Assembly (NCBI GenBank): GCA_004026145.2
Contig: SWLE01000906.1
Location: 32,631-96,630 of the forward strand
Direction: 5' to 3'
DNA length: 64,000 bases
Source of the DNA: Takifugu bimaculatus
Lineage: Eukaryota; Chordata; Actinopteri; Tetraodontiformes; Tetraodontidae
In this document: positions 44,655 to 54,967 of the stretch, one piece after another
How positions within the stretch are numbered: the first letter of the stretch is position 1
How the letters are laid out: the number at the start of each line of letters is the position of its first letter
Position numbers and translations under genes: made by a program
Notes under the pieces: generated by a model
Seen by the model: only the letters and a program-made list of their open reading frames with translations
The model's database searches: none
What the model was told of the DNA's origin: nothing

Positions 44655-45753
44655 CACCTAACCCTAACCCTAACCCAACCCTAACCCTAATGCTAACCCT
44701 AATGCTAATGCTAACCCTAACCTAACCCTAACCCAACCCTAATGCTAACCCTAATGCTAACCCTAATGCTAATGCTAACCCTAATGCTAACCCTAACCCT
44801 AATGCTAATGCTAACCTTGATGCCAATGCTAACCCTAACCCTAACTCCAACCCTAATGCCAACCCTAATGCTAATCCTAATGCTAATGCTAACCTTGATG
44901 CTAATGCTAACCCTAACCCAAACCCTAACCCTAACCCTAATACTAACCCTAACCCTAAACTTAATGCTAAACCTTAATCCTAACCCCAACCCTAAACTTA
45001 ATGCTAACCCTAACCTAACCTACCCCCAACCCTAACCCTAACCCTAACCCCAACCCTAACCCCAACCCTAACCCTAACCCTAACCCTAACCCTAACCCCA
45101 ACCCTAACCCCCAACCCTAACCCTAACCCTAACCCCAACCCTAACCCCAACCCTAACCCTAACCCTAACCCCAACCCTAACCCCAACCCTAAACCCTAAC
45201 CCTAACCCTAACCCTAACCCCACCCTAACCCCACCTAACCCTAACCCTAACCCCAACCCTAACCCCCCAACCCTAACCCTAACCCTAACCCTAACCCTAA
45301 CCCAACCCTAACCCCAACCCTAACCCCAACCCTAACCCTAACCCCAACCTAACCCAACCCTAACCCTAACCCTAACTAACCCTAACCCTAAACTTATGCT
45401 AACCCTAACCCTAACCCTAACCCCACCCTACCCTAACCCCAACAACCCCAACCCTAACCCCAACCCTAACCCTAACCCTAACCCTAACCCTAACCCCAAC
45501 CCTAACCCCAACCCTAACCCTAACCCTAACCCTAACCCTAACCCTAACCCCAACCCTAACCCCAACCCTAACCCCAACCCTAACCCTAACCCCAACCCTA
45601 ACCCCAACCCTAACCCTAACCCTAATACTACCCTAACCCTAACTTAATGCTAACCTTAACCCTAACCCTAACTCCAACCCTAATGCCAACCCTAATGCTA
45701 ATCCTAATGCTAATGCTAACCTGATGCTAACCCTAACCCTACCTTAACCCTAA
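44655..45753 (+). repeat. CCCTAA array with TGCTAA and CCCCAA variants
   Basis: C-strand telomere-like repeats; TGCTAA variants at both edges and mainly CCCTAACCCCAA in the middle. Frames such as (NP)n come from the repeat period. Confidence 0.95.
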
Positions 45754-45938
45754 CCCTCCTGGTTACTTCAGCAGGTGGAGCACTGAGGTGCAGCAGGGTG
45801 AGATGGCCAGCAAAGATCCAGCTCATTTTGGGCTGTTTGAAGGTTCTCCAGCCTGACTGGGGGGCCCAGAAAAGGCTCCTGAGGTGGCCTTCACTGACTC
45901 CTTCAGGAGGCCAGTCCCTCCACACTGTCCATTGATTT
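45754..45938 (+). repeat. Segment S, copy 1 (about 185 bp, unrecognised)
   Basis: Non-telomeric segment that recurs at 48812-48995 and 52120-52305. Copies 2 and 3 keep a plus-strand frame ending in TGA; copy 1 has a one-base change in length that breaks it. Origin unknown. Confidence 0.75.
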
Positions 45939-46186
45939 ACCCTAACCCTAACCCTAACCCTAACCCTAACCCAACTCCCAACCCTAACCCTAACCCAACT
46001 CCAACCCTAACCCTAACCCCAACCCTAACCCTAACCCTAACCCTAACCCAACTCCAACCCTAACCCTAATTCCAACCCTAACCCCTAACCCCAACCCTAA
46101 CCCTAACCCTAATGCTAACCCTAACCTTAATGCTAACCCTAACCCTAATGCTCACCCTAACCCTAATGCTAACCCTAACTCCAACC

Positions 46187-46430
46187 CTCTCTCACTCATT
46201 CTCACACTCACTCACACACAGACACTCACACATGCACATTAGACCTTTCTTAATATTACTTTAAAAAATATTACGTGCAACTATGCGCGCATGTGCGCTT
46301 ATGTGCGCTTATGTGCGCGTAAGTGCGCGAAAGTGCGCGTGTGTGCTTGCAGAACTTAGTCACTTACACACTCACTCAATCTCACACTCACTCACACACA
46401 GACACACACACATGCACATTAGACCTCTAA
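46187..46430 (+). repeat. Segment T, copy 1 (CACTCA/TGCGC)
   Basis: CACTCACACACAGACAC-type runs around an AT-rich core (TTAATATTACTTT) and alternating TGCGC words. It recurs at 49288-49676 and 52544-52962, where the middle part is itself doubled. Confidence 0.8.
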
Positions 46431-47244
46431 CCCTAACTCCAACCCTAACCCTAATGCTAATGTTAACCCGAATGCTAATGCTAACCCTAACTCCAACCCT
46501 AACCCTAACGTTAACCCTAACCCTAATGTTAACCCTAATGCTAATGCTAACCCGAATGCTAATGCTAACCCTAACTCCAACCCTAACCCGAATGCTAATG
46601 CTAACCCTAATGCTAACTCGAACTCGAACTCTAACCCTAATGCTAACCCTAACTCCAACCCTAACCCTAATGCTAACCCTAACTCCAACCCTAACCCTAA
46701 CTCCAACCCTAACCCTAATGCTAACCCTAACCCTAACTCCAACCCTAACCCTAATGCTAACCCTAACTCCAACCCTAACCCGAATGCTAATGCTAACCCT
46801 AATGCTAACTCGAACTCTAACCCTAATGCTAACCCTAACTCCAACCCTAACCCTAATGCTAACCCTAACTCCAACCCTAACCCTAACTCCAACCCTAACC
46901 CTAATGCTAACCCTAACCCTAATGCTAACCCTAACTCCAACCCTAACCCTAATGCTAACCCTAACTCCAACCCTAACCCTAACTCCAACCCTAACCCTAA
47001 TGCTAACCCTAACCCTAATGCTAACCCTAACTCCAACCCTAACCCTAATGCTAACCCTAACTCCAACCCTAACCCTAACTCCAACCCTAACCCTAATGCT
47101 AACCCTAACCCTAATGCTAACCCTAACTCCAACCCTAACCCTAATGCTAACCCTAACTCCAACCCTAACCCTAACTCCAACCCTAACCCTAATGCTAACC
47201 CTAACCCTAATGCTAACCCTAACCCTAATGCTAACCCTAACCCT
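46431..47244 (+). repeat. Variant telomeric array V, copy 1
   Basis: CCCTAA with regular TGCTAA and CTCCAA variants in higher-order blocks of about 90 bp; some CGAATGC variants near 46460-46830. Long frames on both strands are repeat artefacts. Confidence 0.95.
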
Positions 47245-48375
47245 ACAAGTTCCTTCACTACTGAACAACCTGGTAAAATTATTCCCACCACACCCAAGAT
47301 ACCCACAATAGCTACAGATACCCACCACCCCATTACCCAGCCGACCACACAGGACCACAATTTAATCACACACAGTTTTCACTCCAATGTCTCTGTCTCT
47401 CTCCCAGACAAGATCCTCCCCTCTGCCCCACAGCTACCTTCCGCTGGTGCCCAGGTGGATCTGACTGAGCTAGGGATCCCATCACAATGCAGGCCGAAGC
47501 AGGCCAAAATGATGACCAGGGTGCCAAAAGTCGATGCTGACTGCCAGACCACCCTATCTGAGCCTCCTACCTCCCCACAAACATCGGGGGAGTCTGCATT
47601 GTTGGCTCATCAGCCCCAGAGCACCAGCATATCCACTGACTCAAACCTAACTCACCCCTCTTCCCCTCCGTCCCCCCTCATCCCCTCCAGCTACTTCTCC
47701 AGAGCCAAGTGACAGTTGGCCATCTGTATTTCCTAGCCCGTCTCAACCCTCAACACTTCCCACCTTTAGGCCAAATTACCATTTAGCTAGACCCAACCAC
47801 AAAATCCAGGACTGGGTCTTCAAAAGCAATCAAAGTTTCCTCATCCTGGGTGACTCCAACGTTGACCACTTCCCCGAACACACCAATCCAGACATACAAA
47901 TAGATAGTTACCCCGGAGTAAATGCTTACCATTTCCTCAAAGTCTGTGAAAATCCCCCCCCCCAACCCGAATACCGAGATCGTAATCTTTGCCATAGGCA
48001 TTAACAACAGAGACCAGGACCCAAGCAAAACCACAATCAAGCAACTAAGGAGATTATTCCGTGCTGCCAAGCGGACCTTTCCCAATGCAGCAGCCTACTT
48101 TCCCATCCTCAACTACTCATCCCAGTTAACACAGACACAACAGGACAATTTGGAACTTATCAACGAAACCATGACAACACATTACAAAACACTACCGGAA
48201 ATTCCAAACCACCTCTTCATTACAGAAAAAGACAACATCACTTGGACCCCCTATACAGCAAGACTCATATTTGCTAACTGGCGCGGACAACTTCTTCCTG
48301 AAACCCCCGTAATTTAAATTTGCACTGAGCACAGATTCCAATCTCAATCCCAACCCTAACCCAATCTCCATCTCC
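47245..48375 (+). mobile_element. Telomere-embedded SGNH element, copy 2
   Basis: Plus-strand copy; starts ACAAGTTCCTTCAC after CCCT and has the family's constant 3' end. It shares 3309-bp spacing with copy 3 and so belongs to a tandem unit. Confidence 0.7.
47260..48317 (+). pseudogene. SGNH/GDSL hydrolase-like ORF, copy 2 (frameshifted)
   Basis: Same protein as 377-1135 with about 100 more codons upstream (Pro/Ser/Thr-rich, then LTELGIPSQCRPKQAK). An extra C near 47675 and a C-run of ten near 47953 break the frame. The second part is open from 47922 to TAA 48315-48317 and holds GINN and the C-terminal half. Confidence 0.65.
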
Positions 48376-48811
48376 CACCCTAACCCCAAACCTAACCCTA
48401 ACCCCTCCCACTCCTACCCTAAACCCAACCCTAACCCTAACCCTAACCCTAACCCAACTCCAACCCTAACCCTAACCCCAACCCTAACCCTAACCCTAAC
48501 CCTAACCCAACTCCAACCCTAACCCTAACCCTAACCCCAACCCTAACCCCAACCCTAACCCTAACCCTAACCCTAACCCTAACCCTAACCCTAACCCCAA
48601 CCCTAACCCCAACCCTAACCCCAACCCTAACCCTAACCCCAACCCTAACCCCAACCCTAACCCTAACCCTAACCCTAATACTAACCCTAACCCTAAACTT
48701 AATGCTAACCTTAACCCTAACCCTAACTCCAACCCTAATGCCAACCCTAATGCTAATCCTAATGCTAATGCTAACCTTGATGCTAACCCTAACCCTAACC
48801 TTAACCCTAAC
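48376..48811 (+). repeat. CCCTAA/CCCCAA array
   Basis: Telomere-like repeats downstream of SGNH copy 2, ending with AATGCT variants before segment S. Confidence 0.95.
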
Positions 48812-48995
48812 CCTCCTGGTTACTTCAGCAGGTGGAGCACTGAGGTGCAGCAGGGTGAGATGGCAGCAAAGATCCAGCTCATTTTGGGCTGTTTGAAGGT
48901 TCTCCAGCCTGACTGGGGGGCCCAGAAAAGGCTCCTGAGGTGGCCTTCACTGACTCCTTCAGGAGGCCAGTCCCTCCACACTGTCCATTGATTTA
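48812..48995 (+). repeat. Segment S, copy 2
   Basis: Near identical to 52120-52305. The plus-strand frame (MAAKIQLILGCLKVLQPDW, about 57 codons to TGA) is open but not recognised. Confidence 0.75.
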
Positions 48996-49287
48996 CCCTA
49001 ACCCTAACCCTAACCCTAACCCTAACCCTAACCCTAACCCAACTCCAACCCTAACCCTAACCCAACTCCAACCCTAACCCTAACCCCAACCCTAACCCTA
49101 ACCCTAACCCTAACCCAACTCCAACCCTAACCCTAACCCTAACCCTAACCCAACTCCAACCCTAACCCTAATTCCAACCCTAACCCTAACCCCAACCCTA
49201 ACCCTAACCCTAATGCTAACCCTAACCTTAATGCTAACCCTAACCCTAATGCTCACCCTAACCCTAATGCTAACCCTAACTCCAACC
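48996..49287 (+). repeat. CCCTAA array with AACTCC variants
   Basis: Telomere-like repeats with CCCAACTCCAA variants linking segments S and T. Confidence 0.93.
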
Positions 49288-49676
49288 CTCTCTCACTCAT
49301 TCTCACACTCACTCACACACAGACACTCACACATGCACATTAGACCTTTCTTAATATTACTTTAAAAAATATTACGTGCAACTATGCGCGCATGTGCGCT
49401 TATGTGCGCGTAAGTGCGCGAAAGTGCGCGTGTGTGCTTGCAGAACTTAGTTACTTACACACTCACTCAATCTCACACTCACTCACACACAGACACACAC
49501 ACATGCACAATAGACCTTTCCAAATATTACGTTAAAAAACATTACGTTCGAGTGTGCGCTTATGTGCGCGTAAGTGCGCGAAAGTGCGCGTGTGTGCTTG
49601 CAGAACTTAGTTACTTACACACTCACTCAATCTCACACTCACTCACACACAGACACACACACATGCACATTAGACC
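49288..49676 (+). repeat. Segment T, copy 2
   Basis: As copy 1 but with the CACTCA/TGCGC core present twice. Confidence 0.8.
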
Positions 49677-50553
49677 TCTAACCCTAACTCCAACCCTAAC
49701 CCTAATGCTAATGTTAACCCGAATGCTAATGCTAACCCTAACTCCAACCCTAACCCTAACGTTAACCCTAACCCTAATGTTAACCCTAATGCTAATGCTA
49801 ACCCGAATGCTAATGCTAACCCCTAACTCCAACCCTAACCCGAATGCTAATGCTAACCCTAATGCTAACTCGAACTCGAACTCTAACCCTAATGCTAACC
49901 CCTAACTCCAACCCTAACCCTAATGCTAACCCTAACTCCAACCCTAACCCTAACTCCAACCCTAACCCTAATGCTAACCCTAACCCTAACTCCAACCCTA
50001 ACCCTAATGCTAACCCTAACTCCAACCCTAACCCGAATGCTAATGCTAACCCTAATGCTAACTCGAACTCTAACCCTAATGCTAACCCTAACTCCAACCC
50101 TAACCCTAATGCTAACCCTAACTCCAACCCTAACCCTAACTCCAACCCTAACCCTAATGCTAACCCTAACCCTAATGCTAACCCTAACTCCAACCCTAAC
50201 CCTAATGCTAACCCTAACTCCAACCCTAACCCTAACTCCAACCCCTAACCCTAATGCTAACCCTAACCCTAATGCTAACCCTAACTCCAACCCTAACCCT
50301 AATGCTAACCCCTAACTCCAACCCTAACCCTAACTCCAACCCTAACCCTAATGCTAACCCTAACCCTAATGCTAACCCTAACTCCAACCCTAACCCTAAT
50401 GCTAACCCTAACTCCAACCCTAACCCTAACTCCAACCCTAACCCTAATGCTAACCCTAACCCTAATGCTAACCCTAACCCTAATGCTAACCCTAACCCTA
50501 ATGCTAACCCTAACCCTAATGCTAACCCTAACCCTAATGCTAACCCTAACCCT
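49677..50553 (+). repeat. Variant telomeric array V, copy 2
   Basis: Matches 46431-47244 with extra single Cs (CCCCTAAC) at several points that shift the reading frames of the artefactual ORFs. Confidence 0.95.
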
Positions 50554-51684
50554 ACAAGTTCCTTCACTACTGAACAACCTGGTAAAATTATTCCCACCAC
50601 ACCCAAGTTACCCATAATAGCTACAGATACCCACCACCCCATTACCCAGCCGACCACACAGGATCACAATTTAATCACACACAGTTTTCACTCCAATGTC
50701 TCTGTCTCTCTCCCAGACAAGATCCTCCCCTCTTCCCCACAGCTACCTTCCGCTGGTGCCCAGGTGGATCTGACTGAGCTAGGGATCCCATCACAATGCA
50801 GGCCGAAGCAGGCCAAAATGATGACCAGGGTGCCAAAAGTCGATGCTGACTGCCAGACCACCCTATCTGAGCCTCCTACCTCCCCACAAACATCGGGGGA
50901 GTCTGCATTGTTGGCTCATCAGCCCCAGAGCACCAGCATATCCACTGACTCAAACCTAACTCACCCCTCTTCCCCTCCGTCCCCCTCATCCCCTCCAGCT
51001 ACTTCTCCAGAGCCAAGTGACAGTTGGCCATCTGTATTTCCTAGCCCGTCTCAACCCTCAACACTTCCCACCTTTAGGCCAAATTACCATTTAGCTAGAC
51101 CCAACCACAAAATCCAGGACTGGGTCTTCAAAAGCAATCAAAGTTTCCTCATCCTGGGTGACTCCAACGTTGACCACTTCCCCGAACACACCAATCCAGA
51201 CATACAAATAGACAGTTACCCCGGAGCAAACGCCTACCATTTCCTCAAAGTCTGTGAAAATCCCCCCCCCCCAACCCGAATACCGAGATCGTAATCTTTG
51301 CCATAGGCATTAACAACAGAGACCAGGACCCAAGCAAAACCACAATCAAGCAACTAAGGAGATTATTCCGTGCTGCCAAGCGGACCTTTCCCAATGCAGC
51401 AGCCTACTTTCCCATCCTCAACTACTCATCCCAGTTAACACAGACACAACAGGACAATTTGGAACTTATCAACGAAACCATGACAACACATTACAAAACA
51501 CTACCGGAAATTCCAAACCACCTCTTCATTACAGAAAAAGACAACATCACTTGGACCCCCTATACAGCAAGACTCATATTTGCTAACTGGCGCGGACAAC
51601 TTCTTCCTGAAACCCCCGTAATTTAAATTTGCACTGAGCACAGATTCCAATCTCAATCCCAACCCTAACCCAATCTCCATCTCC
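50554..51684 (+). mobile_element. Telomere-embedded SGNH element, copy 3
   Basis: 3309 bp downstream of copy 2 and almost identical; same 5' and 3' limits. Confidence 0.7.
50569..51626 (+). pseudogene. SGNH/GDSL hydrolase-like ORF, copy 3 (frameshifted)
   Basis: Open from the upstream array through GDSN to about 51294, then broken at an 11-C run near 51262. The rest (GINN half) continues in another frame to TAA at about 51624-51626. The first in-frame ATG pair inside the unique part is near 50818. Confidence 0.65.
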
Positions 51685-52119
51685 AACCCTAACCCCAAAC
51701 CTAACCCTAACCCCTCCCACTCCTACCCTAAACCCAACCCTAACCCTAACCCTAACCCTAACCCAACTCCAACCCTAACCCTAACCCCAACCCTAACCCT
51801 AACCCTAACCCTAACCCAACTCCAACCCTAACCCTAACCCTAACCCCAACCCTAACCCCAACCCTAACCCTAACCCTAACCCTAACCCTAACCCTAACCC
51901 CAACCCTAACCCCAACCCTAACCCCAACCCTAACCCTAACCCCAACCCTAACCCCAACCCTAACCCTAACCCTAACCCTAACCCTAATACTAACCCTAAC
52001 CCTAAACTTAATGCTAACCTTAACCCTAACCCTAACTCCAACCCTAATGCCAACCCTAATGCTAATCCTAATGCTAATGCTAACCTTGATGCTAACCCTA
52101 ACCCTAACCTTAACCCTAA
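51685..52119 (+). repeat. CCCTAA/CCCCAA array
   Basis: Counterpart of 48376-48811. Confidence 0.95.
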
Positions 52120-52305
52120 CCCTCCTGGTTACTTCAGCAGGTGGAGCACTGAGGTGCAGCAGGGTGAGATGGCAGCAAAGATCCAGCTCATTTTGGGCTG
52201 TTTGAAGGTTCTCCAGCCTGACTGGGGGGCCCAGAAAAGGCTCCTGAGGTGGCCTTCACTGACTCCTTCAGGAGGCCAGTCCCTCCACACTGTCCATTGA
52301 TTTAC
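52120..52305 (+). repeat. Segment S, copy 3
   Basis: Same as copy 2. Confidence 0.75.
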
Positions 52306-52543
52306 CCTAACCCTAACCCTAACCCTAACCCTAACCCTAACCCAACTCCAACCCTAACCCTAACCCAACTCCAACCCTAACCCTAACCCTAACCCTAACC
52401 CTAACCCAACTCCAACCCTAACCCTAATTCCAACCCTAACCCTAACCCCAACCCTAACCCTAACCCTAATGCTAACCCTAACCTTAATGCTAACCCTAAC
52501 CCTAATGCTCACCCTAACCCTAATGCTAACCCTAACTCCAACC

Positions 52544-52962
52544 CTCTCTCACTCATTCTCACACTCACTCACACACAGACACTCACACATGCACATTAGA
52601 CCTTTCTTAATATTACTTTAAAAAATATTACGTGCAACTATGCGCGCATGTGCGCTTATGTGCGCGTAAGTGCGCGAAAGTGCGCGTGTGTGCTTGCAGA
52701 ACTTAGTTACTTACACACTCACTCAATCTCACACTCACTCACACACAGACACACACACATGCACAATAGACCTTTCCAAATATTACGTTAAAAAACATTA
52801 CGTTCGAGTGTGCGCTTATGTGCGCGTAAGTGCGCACGTGTGCGCGTGTGTGCGCGTGTGTGTTTAAGGAACTCAGTCACTTACACACTCACTCAATCTC
52901 ACACTCTCTCACTCATTCTCACACTCACTCACACACAGACACACACACATGTACATTAGACC
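52544..52962 (+). repeat. Segment T, copy 3
   Basis: As copy 2 with a longer TGCGCGTGTGTGCGCG run (52820-52865), a Z-DNA-prone stretch. Confidence 0.8.
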
Positions 52963-53935
52963 TCTAACCCTAACCCTAACTCTAACCCTAACTCCAACCC
53001 TAACCCTAACTCTAACCCTAACCCTAACTCCAACCCTAACTCCAACCCTAACCCTAATGCTAACCCTAACTCCAACCCTAACCCTAACTCTAACCCTAAT
53101 GCTAACCCTAACTCCAACCCTAACCCTAATGCTAACCCTAACTCCAACCCTAACCCTAATGCTAACCCTAATGCTAACCCGAACTCCAACCTAATGCTAA
53201 CCCTAACTCCAACCCTAACCCTAATGCTAACCCTAACCCTAACTCCAACCCTAACCCTAATGCTAACCCTAACCCTAATGCTAACCCTAACTCCAACCCT
53301 AACCCTAATGCTAACCCTAACCCTAATGCTAACCCTAACTCCAACCCTAACCCTAATGCTAACCATAACCCTAATGCTAACCCTAACTCCAACCCTAACC
53401 CTAATGCTAACCCTAACCCTAATGCTAACCCTAACTCCAACCCTAACCCTAATGCTAACCCTAACCCTAATGCTAACCCTAACTCCAACCCTAACCCTAA
53501 TGCTAACCATAACCCTAATGCTAACCCTAACTCCAACTCCAACCCTAATGCTAACCATAACCCTAATGCTAACCCTAACTCCAACCCTAACCCTAACCCT
53601 AACCCTAACTCCAACCCTAACCTGAACTCCAACCCTAACCCTAATGCTAACCCTAACTCTAACCCTAACTCCAACCCTAACCCTAACGCTAACCCAACCC
53701 TAACTCCAACCCTAACGCTAACTCCAACCCTAACCCTAATGCTAACCCTAACCCTAACGCTAACCCAACCCTAACTCCAACCCTAACCCTAACCCTAACT
53801 CCAACCCTAACCCTAATGCTAACCCTAACCCTAACCCAACCCTAACTCCAACCCTAACCCTAACCCTAACGCTAACTCCAACCCTAACCCTAATGCTAAC
53901 CCTAACCCTAACCCTAACCCGAACTCCAACCCTAA
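52963..53935 (+). repeat. Variant telomeric array V, copy 3
   Basis: CCCTAA with TGCTAA, CTCCAA and CCATAA variants. No SGNH copy follows; it stops at the CpG-rich ATAD1 promoter. Confidence 0.95.
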
Positions 53936-54297
53936 CCCGGAACCCGGGCGCTGCAGCGCGGGTAGTGACGTGTGGCGGTGAATGTTCGTCATCCGCGTTG
54001 GTTTAAGAGAATTCCACTTTTGTTAGTTTTTCGAAGACACTTTACCTCTTATCCAAAAGGTTTCTCAAGTCATACCGTAAATGCAGAGTAGTCATATAAA
54101 CTTTATCAAGAGCAGTCATGCCAATGACACACAAAAACAACACAATTCGGGAAGTGTCCTAAGTTTGTATCAGCGATGTGACGCAGATGTTCAAGATGGC
54201 GGCCCGACTGCGCATGCTCAGTGCAGATTTGGAACAAGCGCTCCAGCTCGGGCAGTAACACACCTACAGCGGCCGAGAGCCACGGAACAAACCGAAA
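53936..54297 (+). promoter_or_regulatory. atad1: ATAD1 promoter and 5' UTR exon
   Basis: CpG-rich start (GCGCTGCAGCGCGGG, TGACGTG), then AAGATGGCGGC (54193-54203), a YY1 motif typical just after the start site of housekeeping genes, and TGCGCATGCTCA, close to the NRF1 consensus. The exon ends at 54297 with donor GTAAGT. ATG at 54196 opens a 20-codon upstream ORF that ends at TAA 54256-54258. Confidence 0.65.
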
Positions 54298-54949
54298 GTA
54301 AGTACGAATGTGTCCACAAAATTGTGTTTGACTGCTGTTTGCACTCACTACAAATGTCTCGACTTCGTGGCGGTTATTGTTGATGAGATACGTTGGTTTA
54401 CACACCGATGAGCCGCCATTCACCACCACAATGTCCGGAAGGTCAAGCTAATGCTAAAGCTAGTAGCCGGTTTGTTTTCATTGTGCAGACGTCAAAGAGT
54501 GACACGCACGCGCGCGCACTTATTATTTGTGCATATGCACATATACGTATTCACAGTAGCGCAAAAAGTGGACAGTAGGTAGAACCTAAAGGACACTGTG
54601 TATAATCTATCTATGTATATTTTGGAGGTCAAACGTCCCCAGGTCTTCCCAGTGCGTTGATTGACAGCTGCAGTTTTTATGGTTCCTTCAATCTCAATCT
54701 CAATCTTTATTTATATGGCACTTTTCATACACTAGGTAGCACAAAGTGCCTCACAAAGGATAAAAACAGCAAAGAGAACAAGAGAATCAAGAAAAGGACA
54801 CACACACACATACATACAACACACTTACACACACACCCACACACATAAACAAGCTGAGGCAAGCTGAGACATGGCTGGGCACCGAGACCTGAGGCGAAGG
54901 TTCCTTCAACATATCCTGATTCCACCCTGTTTGATTTCACTGTGTTTAG
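54298..54949. other. ATAD1 intron 1
   Basis: It holds a common fish dispersed-repeat fragment (about 54690-54770, TTTATTTATATGGCAC...AAAGTGCCTCACAAAG) and a CACACA/TACACA run (54800-54850). No gene is seen. Confidence 0.6.
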
Positions 54950-54967
54950 GCTGTACTTTGGCTTCTG

